From positions 1 through 64,000 of the forward strand of contig NZ_FNEG01000001.1 in the NCBI RefSeq assembly GCF_900100075.1: 64,000 nt of DNA, in the 5' to 3' direction. The translations under genes were made by a program, and so were the position numbers. The notes under the pieces are model-generated. The model was given only the letters and a program-made list of their open reading frames with translations. It was not told the origin of the DNA and did no database searches. Source of the stretch: Chryseobacterium jejuense (lineage in GTDB: Bacteria; Bacteroidota; Bacteroidia; Flavobacteriales; Weeksellaceae). Positions 37,557-45,829 of this stretch are shown here, in pieces; position 1 is the stretch's first letter; the number at the start of each line of letters is the position of its first letter.

Positions 37557-37647
37557 TTATAACAGGATCATTATCGAACACTTTTATAGCTGACTTGATG
37601 CCGTTAGTTTACTTTATTTCGTGATTTTTTTAATATTGAGTTTCAAT

Positions 37648-38736
37648 TTAATTTTCCAGATCAAAGCTCGATATAGTATGAAAAGCATCTGCTTCTTTAT
37701 TTTTTTCTCCTGGAAAAGTATCATAATTAACTACCAATAATTTCCCCTTATAGATAATAGTTTCACAAGGGTTATCCAGCTTTCCATCAGAACCGTCTGC
37801 ATTGTCATTTTCCCAAATCAGCGAAATTGTATTGGTATCTAAGTTGAGTTGATGAACGCTGTTATTCTCATAATTGGCAATAAAAATTGAATTTCTTTTT
37901 TCATCGTAAAAAAATCCGTCACAGCATTTTAACTGATCTGAATCGAAAACTATTGTATTCGATTTTACCTTTCCATCTTTGTCAAATTCTAATTTATTAA
38001 TAACGCCATCTCCAAAATTTCCTGCGTACAAATTTCCTTTTTTATCAAAAGCAATCCCGTCAATTCCTATAGTTTTTTTTGTGACTTCTGGTTTTAAGGT
38101 AAAGATTGCAATGGTATAATTTTTCTTACTGCTTGCATCTAAAGTGATCTTTTTAGAATTTAATTGTTCCAATGAAAAACTGTAAATTCCGCTTTCTCTT
38201 CTGTTTTCAAACAAAGCATCTGTTATATAAATCCTGTTTTTATACCATCTTACCGCTTCTCCGAAATTAAATCCTTCGACCAAAACCTCAGAATGTAAAG
38301 GTTTCCCGTCTTTTACATTAATCCGAATCAATCTTGAAAAATTTTCATTTCCGGTAAAAAACTGATTATCCATTAGATATAAATTTCCATCGGGACCAAA
38401 CTCCATTCCCATTGGATGTGCTTTTTTAGTAATAGGGTGCAATGGGAGCTGGTCAAACCAAACAACCGGTTTATCATTTTTATCAAAAGTTAGAATTCTA
38501 CTGCCATATTGATCAAATGAAATTGGATTGGTGATAGATAAAAATAGATTGCCCTTTTTATCTAAAGCCATTCCGTCTGGCGTTTGGCAGGTTTCTCCCA
38601 AATCAGCAAACAAGGTTGGTTTTATTAGTTTAGAAGTTTTGCTGTACATTATTTCTTGTTTGGTCTCTTGTGAGAACAAGGTTAAGGTATTCAATAGAAT
38701 CAGAATACCAATTGCATTTTTAATTACTTTGTTCAT
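37648..38736 (-). CDS. Exported SMP-30/gluconolactonase-like beta-propeller protein
   Basis: A 362-residue protein with a signal peptide (hydrophobic 9-21, cleavage near LFSQ). Propeller-blade repeats are of the form DG(M/I)A(L/F)DKKGNL(F/Y) (TPDGMALDKKGNLFLS near 55, MGMEFGPDGNLYLMD near 108, IGIDGIAFDKKGNLYAGN near 225). The plan fits SMP-30/lactonase or NHL-type propellers, whose members hydrolyse lactones or only bind. Metal ligands cannot be assigned safely. It is transcribed divergently from the LytS-like kinase. Confidence 0.8.
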   Translation of the reverse strand: MNKVIKNAIGILILLNTLTLFSQETKQEIMYSKTSKLIKPTLFADLGETCQTPDGMALDKKGNLFLSITNPISFDQYGSRILTFDKNDKPVVWFDQLPLHPITKKAHPMGMEFGPDGNLYLMDNQFFTGNENFSRLIRINVKDGKPLHSEVLVEGFNFGEAVRWYKNRIYITDALFENRRESGIYSFSLEQLNSKKITLDASSKKNYTIAIFTLKPEVTKKTIGIDGIAFDKKGNLYAGNFGDGVINKLEFDKDGKVKSNTIVFDSDQLKCCDGFFYDEKRNSIFIANYENNSVHQLNLDTNTISLIWENDNADGSDGKLDNPCETIIYKGKLLVVNYDTFPGEKNKEADAFHTISSFDLEN

Positions 38737-39031
38737 TTCGTTGGTTTAATCATTTCTCGTTAAAAAGGTTTTTTTATGGTAGCATATTACTTAATAGTAC
38801 TGCCATAATGAGTTTGATCATTTTGTTATTTTAAGCGAATATAATTGCGCTATAATTATCCTGTTTTGAGTGCGGTTGAAAAAGCTGTTTAAGCATTCAA
38901 ATAATCGATTTTTTAATTTTGTTGAATTCGTATGCTGAAATAGGATTTTTAGAGGCTAAAACAGACTATTCAGATTAATTGACAGACCTTATTTCTATAT
39001 TTTGTTACTTTGCCATCAATTAAAATATAGA

Positions 39032-40084
39032 ATGAATTTTATCAACAGAATTAACTTAAAAAGGACGGCACTTCATTGTTTATACTGGATTTTATTTTTG
39101 TTGTTTTTTTATTCAAATAAATCGGACAATGAAGATTCTTATGCATTCATTGTTATTTACTCCTGTAAAATTTTAGCGCAGGCCGCTGTTGCTTACGGTT
39201 TGATATATTGGATTATTCCGGAAACATTAAATAAAAAAAGATATTTACTTTTCATAATTTCTGCTTTTGGCTGGCTTTATTTTGTTTTTGCTCTTTTAAT
39301 GATTGTAAAATTTTATTATCTGGAACCCAGATTCCCAACTTCCTTCAATGATTGGCTTGGGCATACAATGACGATTCGTGAACGTCTTACTTCGGGCAAA
39401 TTGATCGTAAGAGAGTTTTCTTTTATCACCTATCCCGTTATTATTTTAGGATTTATCAGTTTTAATCGCAAACAACAACGTCTTTTAAAATTGGAAGAAG
39501 AAAAAAAGTCAATAGAATTAAAGGTTCTGAAAAACCAGCTGAATCCTCATTTCCTGTTCAATACTTTAAATAATCTTTATACTTTAACCCTAAAAAAAGA
39601 TGATAAAGCCCCTGAGGTAATTGCTAAACTATCTGAAATTTTAGACTTTGTTTTATATCGCTGTAATGAAGATTATGTCTCTGTTGAAAAAGAAATTACG
39701 CTGATTGAGAATTATATTGCTTTGGAAAAATTACGGTATGACGAAAACAGATTGGATATTTTATTTACGAAAGATATTCAGGAAAGCAATAAAATTTCGC
39801 CTTTGATTGTATTGACTTTTATCGAAAATGCGTTTAAACATGGTGTAATTAATGAAACTGAAAAAGCAACAATCAGGTTGAGTTTAGAAAGCAAAAAAGA
39901 ACAAATTATTTTTAGTATCAAGAATACAAAACCTCAAAATGAATTGGCCCGAATTTCAAACCAATCTAAAATTGGCTTAGAAAACGTCCGGAAACAATTG
40001 GATTTATTATATCCAAAGAAATATCAATTGGAAATTGAAGAAACACAGAGGTATTATACAGTTAAACTTTGTCTGAAAAATTAA
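39032..40084 (+). CDS. LytS/YpdA-type sensor histidine kinase
   Basis: A 350-residue kinase starting at MNFINRINLKR. Four predicted membrane helices in the first 150 residues are followed by the His_kinase domain with its phosphoacceptor in LNPHFLFNTLNNLYTL, and an HATPase domain with LTFIENAFKHG and GLENVRKQLDLLYP. There is no periplasmic sensor domain of size, so the signal is probably read in or near the membrane. The partner LytTR regulator follows 85 bases later. Confidence 0.9.
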   Translation: MNFINRINLKRTALHCLYWILFLLFFYSNKSDNEDSYAFIVIYSCKILAQAAVAYGLIYWIIPETLNKKRYLLFIISAFGWLYFVFALLMIVKFYYLEPRFPTSFNDWLGHTMTIRERLTSGKLIVREFSFITYPVIILGFISFNRKQQRLLKLEEEKKSIELKVLKNQLNPHFLFNTLNNLYTLTLKKDDKAPEVIAKLSEILDFVLYRCNEDYVSVEKEITLIENYIALEKLRYDENRLDILFTKDIQESNKISPLIVLTFIENAFKHGVINETEKATIRLSLESKKEQIIFSIKNTKPQNELARISNQSKIGLENVRKQLDLLYPKKYQLEIEETQRYYTVKLCLKN

Positions 40085-40169
40085 AACGGGAAAGAAGTTG
40101 TATAAGAATGCCGATAGACCATTCCAAACCATTACATTAGCTTTTAGAACTCCAAACTACTTATCTCGA

Positions 40170-40874
40170 ATGAAACACAGGTGTATTATTGTTGACGACG
40201 AACCTTTGGCAAGAGAATTAATTGCTTCTCATTTGGCAAATTTTGAAAATTTTGAGTTAATAGATTCTTTTGAAAACGCATTAAAAGCGTATTCCTTTTT
40301 AGAGCATAATTCTGTTGATTTAATCTTTTTAGATGTTGAAATGCCGCTTCTGAAAGGAAATGACTTTTTAAAAAAATTAAAAAATCCGCCTAAAGTAATT
40401 TTTACAACAGCTTACAGAGAATACGCCCTTGAAGGCTATGAACTTAATGTGATTGATTATCTTTTAAAGCCAATTACTTTTGACCGTTTTTTTGTTTCAA
40501 TAGAAAAATTCAAACAGTTTCAAACTCCAAAGAAAGAAGGTAACGCGGGATCTGAAAGCCATATTTTTGTAACAAGTGGCAATAGACACATTAAAATTAT
40601 CTTTGATGAGATTATGTATATCGAAAGCCTGAAGGATTACATAACGATTCATTTGGAAAATGGAAAATCACATCATATAAAACAGAATATTTCGGTTTTT
40701 GAAAAATTATTGAATTCTGAATTTATTAGAATTCATCGTTCTTTTATTATTCATACAAAAAAAATGACTGCTTATACTAAGAATGAAATTGAAATAAACT
40801 CCATAGAAATTCCTATTGGAACCAGCTACAAAGAAAACTGGCAGCATTATTTGGAAACAATTATTTCAAAATAG
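40170..40874 (+). CDS. LytTR-family response regulator
   Basis: A 234-residue regulator starting at MKHRCIIVDDE. The receiver domain (1-120) has D9/D10, phosphoacceptor D55 (LIFLDVEMP), T in FTTAY and the lysine in DYLLKPI. A LytTR DNA-binding domain follows (about 135-232, FIRIHRSFIIHTKKM). LytTR proteins bind direct repeats through beta strands rather than a helix-turn-helix. With the upstream kinase it forms a complete two-component system; the target genes are unknown. Confidence 0.92.
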   Translation: MKHRCIIVDDEPLARELIASHLANFENFELIDSFENALKAYSFLEHNSVDLIFLDVEMPLLKGNDFLKKLKNPPKVIFTTAYREYALEGYELNVIDYLLKPITFDRFFVSIEKFKQFQTPKKEGNAGSESHIFVTSGNRHIKIIFDEIMYIESLKDYITIHLENGKSHHIKQNISVFEKLLNSEFIRIHRSFIIHTKKMTAYTKNEIEINSIEIPIGTSYKENWQHYLETIISK

Positions 40875-41307
40875 CAAAAACAGAATCTCATTTTTAGCCA
40901 TGATTTAGTGTGAAAGAGGAAGTAACAGTTGTATAGGATTTTCTGCATCCCAAGTCAAAAGATTACAATAAACCCAAAATAGGACTTAGTGACTAGTCCT
41001 GAAAAAGGTTGACTAGTTTAATAACTCAAATATACTTAAATCAGAGTAGGAATTTTCCTATTCTGATTTTGTTTTGTATAGGTGTTTGTTGTAATTTTTT
41101 TGGTTGGAAAACGCGAAGACGCAAGGAGCTTGAGAAGATAACTCTGTTTTTAAGTCGCAAAGATTTTATCTCAGATAAAATTAAATGCTGCTCACTAAAT
41201 GATTGCAAGAATGCACAAATAAAAAAGTTAATAATTCTAATGTTTCTATGTGGTTATATTTTTTTGAACCAGATAGAAACATAGTTTTTTTTGAGCTGGA
41301 TACAAAC
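40875..41307. other. Gene-free stretch with hairpins and an extragenic repeat
   Basis: No believable gene. It contains a near-perfect hairpin (41039-41052 with 41055-41068, AATCAGAGTAGGAA/TTCCTATTCTGATT) followed by TTGTTTTG, which could be a late terminator of the two-component operon. It also contains two GACTAGT direct repeats (40991, 41011). A block at 41110-41290 ends in a 16-bp imperfect hairpin (ATGTTTCTATGTGGTT / AACCAGATAGAAACAT) plus a T-run. That block looks like a repeat element. It carries an open frame of 91 codons that I do not believe is a gene. Confidence 0.55.
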
Positions 41308-41937
41308 TGTTTATTCGAACCTTTGTCGTCCCTATTACAAATCGAGATGCTCTCTCTGTTGATCTGCGCTAATAATCTTTAGTATGGTACAACAAAAAAA
41401 ACTCACCATAAAAATGATGAGGTTTTGTGAGCGCGAAAGGATTCGAACCTTTGCCGTCCCGATTACAAATCGGGATGCTCTCTCTGTTGATCTGGGCTAA
41501 TAATCTTTAGTATGGTACAACAAAAAACCTCACCATAAAAATGATGAGGTTTTGTGAGCGCGAAAGGATTCGAACCTTTGCCGTCCCGATTATAAATCGG
41601 GATGCTCTCTCTGTTGATCTGGGCTAATAATCTTTAGTATAGTACAACAAAAAAACCTCACCATAAAAATGATGAGGTTTTGTGAGCGCGAAAGGATTCG
41701 AATCTTTGCCGTCCCGATTATAAATCGGGATGCTCTATCTGTTGATCTGGGCTAATAATCTTTAGTATGGTACAACAAAAAACCTCACCATAAAAATGAT
41801 GAGGTTTTGTGAGCGCGAAAGGATTCGAACCTTTGCCGTCCCGATTATAAATCGGGATGCTCTCTCTGTTGATCTGGGCTAATAATCTTTAGTATAGTAC
41901 AACAAAAAAACCTCACCATAAAAATGATGAGGTTTTG
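41308..41937 (-). repeat. Tandem array of five broken tRNA 3' parts (127-128 bp period)
   Basis: Read on the minus strand, each unit holds an anticodon arm (CCCGATTTGTAATCGGG or CCCGATTTATAATCGGG), a variable region, a T arm and the 3' acceptor strand (CGCGCTC). A terminator hairpin (ACCTCATCA...TGGTGAGGT) and a spacer follow, and the next unit begins. T-arm/acceptor positions 41429, 41556, 41684 and 41811 give the period. A fifth, more degenerate unit starts near 41308 and lacks the acceptor. The 5' acceptor strand and a proper D arm are missing, so none can fold as tRNA. The array follows directly downstream of tRNA-Arg at 41938-42011. The spacer would read SPDQQREHPDL then stop, the same ending as the GIY-YIG proteins at 46.4-47.0 kb. 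Confidence 0.85.
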
Positions 41938-42011
41938 TGAGCGCGAAAGGATTCGAACCTTTGACCGTCTGCTTAGAAGGCAGATGCTCTATCCAGCTGA
42001 GCTACGCACCC
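41938..42011 (-). tRNA. tRNA-Arg (anticodon TCT), copy 1
   Basis: Seventy-four bases with acceptor GGGTGCG/CGCGCTC plus discriminator A, D arm GCTCAGCTGGATAGAGC, anticodon loop CTTCTAA, and T loop GGTTCGAATCC. CCA is not encoded. It is followed downstream by the array of broken copies. Confidence 0.95.
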
Positions 42012-42043
42012 ATTGTGTAATTTTGAGAAAATTACCAAAACTG

Positions 42044-42118
42044 TCGGGGCGGCAGGATTCGAACCTGCGACCTCCTGGTCCCAAACCAGGCGCGATGACC
42101 GGACTACGCTACGCCCCG
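42044..42118 (-). tRNA. tRNA-Pro (anticodon TGG), copy 1
   Basis: Seventy-five bases with acceptor CGGGGCG/CGCCCCG, discriminator A, anticodon loop TTTGGGA and T loop GGTTCGAATCC. It lies 32 bases upstream of tRNA-Arg copy 1 in transcription order. Confidence 0.95.
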
Positions 42119-42214
42119 AATTGTCATCCTTAATGAATTTTACTTCATCATTTTAATTTAAAAAACAAAAAAGCTTTAAAAATTAAAATAAATAGACCTA
42201 AGTACTATTTGTTG

Positions 42215-42288
42215 TGAGCGCGAAAGGATTCGAACCTTTGACCGTCTGCTTAGAAGGCAGATGCTCTATCCAGCTGAGCTACGCACCC
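42215..42288 (-). tRNA. tRNA-Arg (anticodon TCT), copy 2
   Basis: Identical in sequence to copy 1 over the tRNA body. It is spaced 31 bases from tRNA-Pro copy 2. No hairpin terminator of the array type follows it. Confidence 0.95.
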
Positions 42289-42319
42289 ATTTGTAATTTT
42301 GAGAAAATTACTAAAACAG

Positions 42320-42394
42320 TCGGGGCGGCAGGATTCGAACCTGCGACCTCCTGGTCCCAAACCAGGCGCGATGACCGGACTACGCTACGCCCCG
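42320..42394 (-). tRNA. tRNA-Pro (anticodon TGG), copy 2
   Basis: Same sequence as copy 1. It is the promoter-proximal gene of the four-tRNA group 42394-41938, behind the promoter box at 42439-42446. Confidence 0.95.
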
Positions 42395-42438
42395 ATTAAA
42401 GGTCATCAATAACGAATTTTACTTCGTTTTTGCGGTTG

Positions 42439-42446
42439 CAAAGGTA
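42439..42446 (-). promoter_or_regulatory. Promoter box of the Pro-Arg-Pro-Arg tRNA group (TACCTTTG)
   Basis: An exact TAnnTTTG match on the minus strand, about 45 bases upstream of the first tRNA-Pro. Confidence 0.65.
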
Positions 42447-42632
42447 CAATACTTTTTGAAATAAAAAAATAAATTCCAGGATAATTTTTAATTAAATTTC
42501 TGCAAAACTTTTTTCTTAACTTTACTTGATTAATAACCATGGATTTAGGCTTTAGGAGAAATTTTGAGTTTTTTTACAGTTTTATAGTTTGGTGATAAAT
42601 TTTGCTTTTCTAAATTTAAAAAAATAAAAAAT

Positions 42633-42884
42633 ATGAAACCTCAGGATTTTTATAAAATATACCTTCCTGCTTTGGAAAAAGCATTTCAAAATGATGGGAT
42701 AAATGATGGGTTTTATGTGAAAGGACCGGAAGAATATATAGATTCGATATTCTTAGATGAGGTTACCTAGTATTTAGAAGAAAACGAAGATGCGTTTTTA
42801 GAAAAAGTGGCTTATTATTTTGATGCTAAATCGCATAATTTTATATATATTCAAGGAGTTAATATAGAATATAGAGGTGTATAG
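42633..42884 (+). pseudogene. Small gene interrupted by an in-frame TAG
   Basis: An ATG opens a frame of 45 codons (MKPQDFYKIYLPALEKAF onward) ending in TAG at 42768-42770. The same frame then continues for 37 more codons with protein-like composition (YLEENEDAFLEKVAYYFD) to a second TAG at 42882. The intact product would be about 83 residues, acidic and soluble. I recognise no family. Its size and position beside a duplicated-domain orphan would suit an immunity-type protein, but that is only a guess. Amber suppression cannot be excluded. Confidence 0.6.
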
Positions 42885-43033
42885 AGAACAGTTTGAGAAT
42901 TCATTTTAATGATAAATAGTAGATAATGAGTAATGTAACAGCTGTAAAGCATGATGGGTTGTAAAACTATTCTAATGTTTTCACTTACATAATTGAATTT
43001 TTTAATTGAAACCTTTCCAAAAAAATAAACATA

Positions 43034-43531
43034 ATGAATTATTTTGTCTATGCACTTGAGCATACTTACACCGATGAAACTCACACTGATTCTAAGTTTT
43101 TGGGATATTTTGACGATATAGAAATGCTCGAAAAAGCAAAAGAAAGAGCATTAACCCTACCTGGATTTGGAACTTATCCGGATGGGCTTACTATTAGAAA
43201 ATATGAATTAAATAAAATTCATTGGCAAAATGGCTTTAATAGTGTTGTGGGAGAAATTGGACGGGATTATTTAAATAAAGAAGATGTAATTAGTGAGGGT
43301 AGTAAATCAATAAAAGAATTGAATTTACAATATGTTTTTCAAGTTAGCCATACTTATACTATCAATACTTTTTTAGATGATGAGAGGATTATTGGTGTTT
43401 TTTTAGATGAACTTCAGGCAAATGATGCTGTTGATAATTGTAAAAAGAAAATTGGATTTAAAAATTATCCTGATGATTTTATAGTGGGAAGGTTTACTTT
43501 AAACAATTTTTTATGGATTTCCGGATTTTAA
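43034..43531 (+). CDS. Duplicated-domain small protein of unknown function
   Basis: A 165-residue soluble protein made of two similar halves. Residues 3-68 (YVYALEHTYT-like start, FLGYFDD, YPDGLTIRKYELNKIHWQNGF) and 98-165 (YVFQVSHTYT, IIGVFLDE, YPDDFIVGRFTLNNFLWISGF) share order, spacing and key residues. I recall Bacteroidota domains of unknown function with this H-T-Y / YPD / W pattern, sometimes in toxin-immunity neighbourhoods, but cannot confirm the family. It has low GC content and stands next to a broken small gene, so the region may be acquired. Confidence 0.65.
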   Translation: MNYFVYALEHTYTDETHTDSKFLGYFDDIEMLEKAKERALTLPGFGTYPDGLTIRKYELNKIHWQNGFNSVVGEIGRDYLNKEDVISEGSKSIKELNLQYVFQVSHTYTINTFLDDERIIGVFLDELQANDAVDNCKKKIGFKNYPDDFIVGRFTLNNFLWISGF

Positions 43532-43611
43532 ATTTATAAAAAATTAAGAGATGTCTAATTGGTTTTAGTTTCTCCTCTCCCGCATGATTTTATCATATGA
43601 TAAATAAACCA

Positions 43612-43637
43612 AAACCCCCTCAATAACGAGGGGTTTA
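43612..43637 (+). terminator. Terminator of the duplicated-domain gene
   Basis: AAACCCCCTC / GAGGGGTTT with loop AATAAC, followed by AAATTTT. Confidence 0.75.
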
Positions 43638-43720
43638 AATTTTGCTGAAAAAGCCTCTTAGCTTCAATCAAATCTTAATTTAGATTCTTAATAGAGTCTC
43701 AGTTCTTTCCTTATAATCCC

Positions 43721-43728
43721 TATATTTG
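43721..43728 (+). promoter_or_regulatory. Promoter box of the nuclease gene (TATATTTG), four bases from the start codon
   Basis: An exact TAnnTTTG match ending at 43728; the ATG is at 43733. With transcription starting a few bases after the box, the mRNA would have almost no leader. Confidence 0.65.
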
Positions 43729-43732
43729 CCGC

Positions 43733-44257
43733 ATGAAACGATTAATGTTGATGAGCTTGCTTTTCCCGGCAATTCTATTTTCACAAACAAGCGGAAAAGT
43801 AATCAAAGTATCAGATGGAGATACTGTTACCGTACTTTTAAAAGGCAATACACAAAAGAAACTCAGATTGGCAGAAGTAGATTGCCCGGAAAGTGGTCAG
43901 GCTTTCGGGAAAAATGCCAAACAATTCACCTCTTCGCAGATATTTGGAAAAACCGTTAAATTTAAAGAAACCAGTACAGACCGTTACGGACGTTCTATTG
44001 CCAAGATTTATTATGATAACGATAAATACCTTTCCAAAGAAGTTATCAAAGCCGGAATGGGGTGGTGGTACTTTTCTTATTCCAAAGATGATTCTTTAGG
44101 GAAGCTTCAGGAAAAAGCCCAACAGAATAAGATCGGCCTTTGGCAGGATGTTCATGCAGTTGCCCCTTGGGACTACAGAAAAATGAAACGGGAACAATCG
44201 AAAAATAAGAAAAATCAAGCATCTGCAATTCAAGTAAAAACCAGAAAAGATATGTAG
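43733..44257 (+). CDS. Exported thermonuclease (staphylococcal-nuclease family)
   Basis: A 174-residue protein with a signal peptide ending near LFSQ (18). The SNase fold has VSDGDTVTV (27-34), the catalytic arginine and glutamate pair R45 and E53 (RLAEVDCPE) and the second arginine R87 in DRYGRSIA. A lysine-rich tail follows. It would cut DNA or RNA outside the cytoplasm in a calcium-dependent way. It is a single gene with its own promoter and terminator. Confidence 0.92.
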   Translation: MKRLMLMSLLFPAILFSQTSGKVIKVSDGDTVTVLLKGNTQKKLRLAEVDCPESGQAFGKNAKQFTSSQIFGKTVKFKETSTDRYGRSIAKIYYDNDKYLSKEVIKAGMGWWYFSYSKDDSLGKLQEKAQQNKIGLWQDVHAVAPWDYRKMKREQSKNKKNQASAIQVKTRKDM

Positions 44258-44269
44258 AATAATAAAGAG

Positions 44270-44300
44270 CCTTAGACTAATTTCTAAGGTTTTTTTTTGT
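44270..44300 (+). terminator. Terminator of the nuclease gene
   Basis: CCTTAGA / TCTAAGG followed by a run of eight T. Confidence 0.82.
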
Positions 44301-44339
44301 TTATAAAATAACCGAAGTAAAACAAGAATCGTAATTTAT

Positions 44340-44347
44340 TATATTTG
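44340..44347 (+). promoter_or_regulatory. Promoter box (TATATTTG)
   Basis: An exact TAnnTTTG match, 61 bases before the ATG at 44409. Confidence 0.55.
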
Positions 44348-44408
44348 TGATACAGACACTTATAATAAACTTCATAAAAGATAGTCTGTGTAACTGAAAA
44401 AACTAACT

Positions 44409-45713
44409 ATGAAGCAGACTTTTACTTTCATAATATTGTTTACTCTGTTCGGACAATATCTAGTTGGGCAAAAGAATACAATTTCCGTAGACAGTGTTTC
44501 GATTTTTTATAATGAGTTTAAAACAGAGGCTGAGAAGAATATTGACCTTTGGAATAAAGATCTCTATGGCCCAATACTTTTAATTGACCCAAAGACAAGA
44601 GCGATTTTTGCAAATGAGTCTGACGAAAATGGTGTTTTAAAAGCAGATGGAAATATGTATACAGGAGTCTTACCCGACAAAATTAACATTGCCAATACTG
44701 CAGTGAATTGGAACGGAAAAAGATGGGCAATGATGATGCTTCCACTTCCTAAAAATAAATATGACAGAATTGGTTTACTTGCCCATGAGTCTTTTCATCG
44801 TATGCAGCCCTCATTAGGTTTTGAATTGAACAATACTGAAAACAACCAGCTGGACCAAAAAGAGGGGAGGATTTATCTTCGTTTAGAACTTGAAGGTTTA
44901 AAAAAGGCTTTAAAGGCTGTTTCCGAAAAAGAAGTAAAGAAACATCTTGCCAATGCACTTACTTTCAGAAAATACAGGCATAGTCTTTATAATGGTTCTG
45001 ATTCAAACGAAAATCTTTTGGAACTCAATGAAGGAATTGCAGAATTTACAGGAGTCATCGTGAGTGGTAGAAATAAAGAGCAAACGATATCATCTTTAAT
45101 CAGTGGAATTGATGACTTTTTTCATAATCCTACCTTTGTACGTTCATTTGCTTATCATACTATTCCGGTTTATGGATGTCTGCTGTATAACAAAGATAAA
45201 AGCTGGAATAAGAAAATTACACCCAAAACAGATCTGTCTAATTATTTTATTAAAGCATTTAATACTAAGATCCCTGTTGATTTGAATGCTGCAGTTAAAA
45301 GTTTAGCTGATGATTACAATGGTTTGGTAATAATTGAGGAAGAGGCAAAAAGAGAAAAAAAAATAAAAACTCTTATTGCGGAATATAAATCCAGATTTAT
45401 TGAAAAACCTCATTTTGAAATAAAATTTGAGAAAATGAATGTCTCTTTTGATCCAAGGAATATTATACCAATTGAAGATAAAGGAACCGTCTATCCCAAT
45501 ATTAGAGTGACAGATAAATGGGGAATTCTAACCGTTGAAAAAGGAGCATTAATGAGTCCGGACTGGGATAAGATTTCAGTATCTAATCCTATTGAAATAG
45601 AAGGCAAAAAAATATCAGGTGATGGCTGGGTTCTAGAACTAAGTGACGGATATATGATAAGAAAGAATGATGTTAATGAAAATTATAGCTTGGTGAAGAA
45701 AGCTATTCCCTGA
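44409..45713 (+). CDS. Exported protein with HExxH zinc-peptidase motif, otherwise unrecognised
   Basis: A 434-residue secreted protein (signal peptide ending near LVGQ, 21). The motif AHESFHRMQ at 125-133 is HExxH, and 78 residues later LNEGIAEFTG offers E208, a plausible third zinc ligand in the style of gluzincins (HExxH ... E). The C-terminal part (about 350-434) is beta-rich. I do not know a named family with this full plan. The gene is convergent with a defensin-like peptide gene and shares its terminator, but there is no evidence that the two act together. Confidence 0.65.
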   Translation: MKQTFTFIILFTLFGQYLVGQKNTISVDSVSIFYNEFKTEAEKNIDLWNKDLYGPILLIDPKTRAIFANESDENGVLKADGNMYTGVLPDKINIANTAVNWNGKRWAMMMLPLPKNKYDRIGLLAHESFHRMQPSLGFELNNTENNQLDQKEGRIYLRLELEGLKKALKAVSEKEVKKHLANALTFRKYRHSLYNGSDSNENLLELNEGIAEFTGVIVSGRNKEQTISSLISGIDDFFHNPTFVRSFAYHTIPVYGCLLYNKDKSWNKKITPKTDLSNYFIKAFNTKIPVDLNAAVKSLADDYNGLVIIEEEAKREKKIKTLIAEYKSRFIEKPHFEIKFEKMNVSFDPRNIIPIEDKGTVYPNIRVTDKWGILTVEKGALMSPDWDKISVSNPIEIEGKKISGDGWVLELSDGYMIRKNDVNENYSLVKKAIP

Positions 45714-45773
45714 CATAGATAAAGAATAGTCAAACAAAAGTTTTATAGCCCTGTTTGGGATTGAAATAAACAG

Positions 45774-45807
45774 AAAGCCTCACAATATAAATTGTAAGGC
45801 TTTTTTA
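45774..45807. terminator. Bidirectional terminator between the putative peptidase and the defensin-like peptide
   Basis: AAAGCCTCACAAT / ATTGTAAGGCTTT with loop ATAA and one unpaired base. T-runs lie on both strands, so it can end both convergent transcripts. Confidence 0.82.
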
Positions 45808-45829
45808 TTTCTTTCAGTTATTTCAAATA

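Noticed and set aside
37470..37560. Short coiled-coil-like frame (KNEELEEQLKVLKTRI) after the MBL gene
   Set aside because: It follows a stop codon, has no start, and is too short to tell from chance. It may be the end of a lost regulator, but the evidence is insufficient.
40991..41020. An intact insertion sequence near the GACTAGT repeats
   Set aside because: No transposase frame, terminal inverted repeats or target duplication can be found.
41009..41284. A 91-codon ORF after the LytTR regulator
   Set aside because: It runs through two hairpins and an extragenic repeat block, has no promoter of its own and no protein-like conservation visible.
41308..41937. CRISPR array
   Set aside because: The period is 127-128 bp, the spacers are near identical, and the repeat is a tRNA 3' part plus terminator. 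No cas genes are present.
41924..42399. Plus-strand ORFs of 61-69 codons across the tRNA genes (also near 47084-47329)
   Set aside because: They are antisense translations of tRNA-Arg and tRNA-Pro (for example GFEPLTV and AGFEPATS), a well-known artefact.
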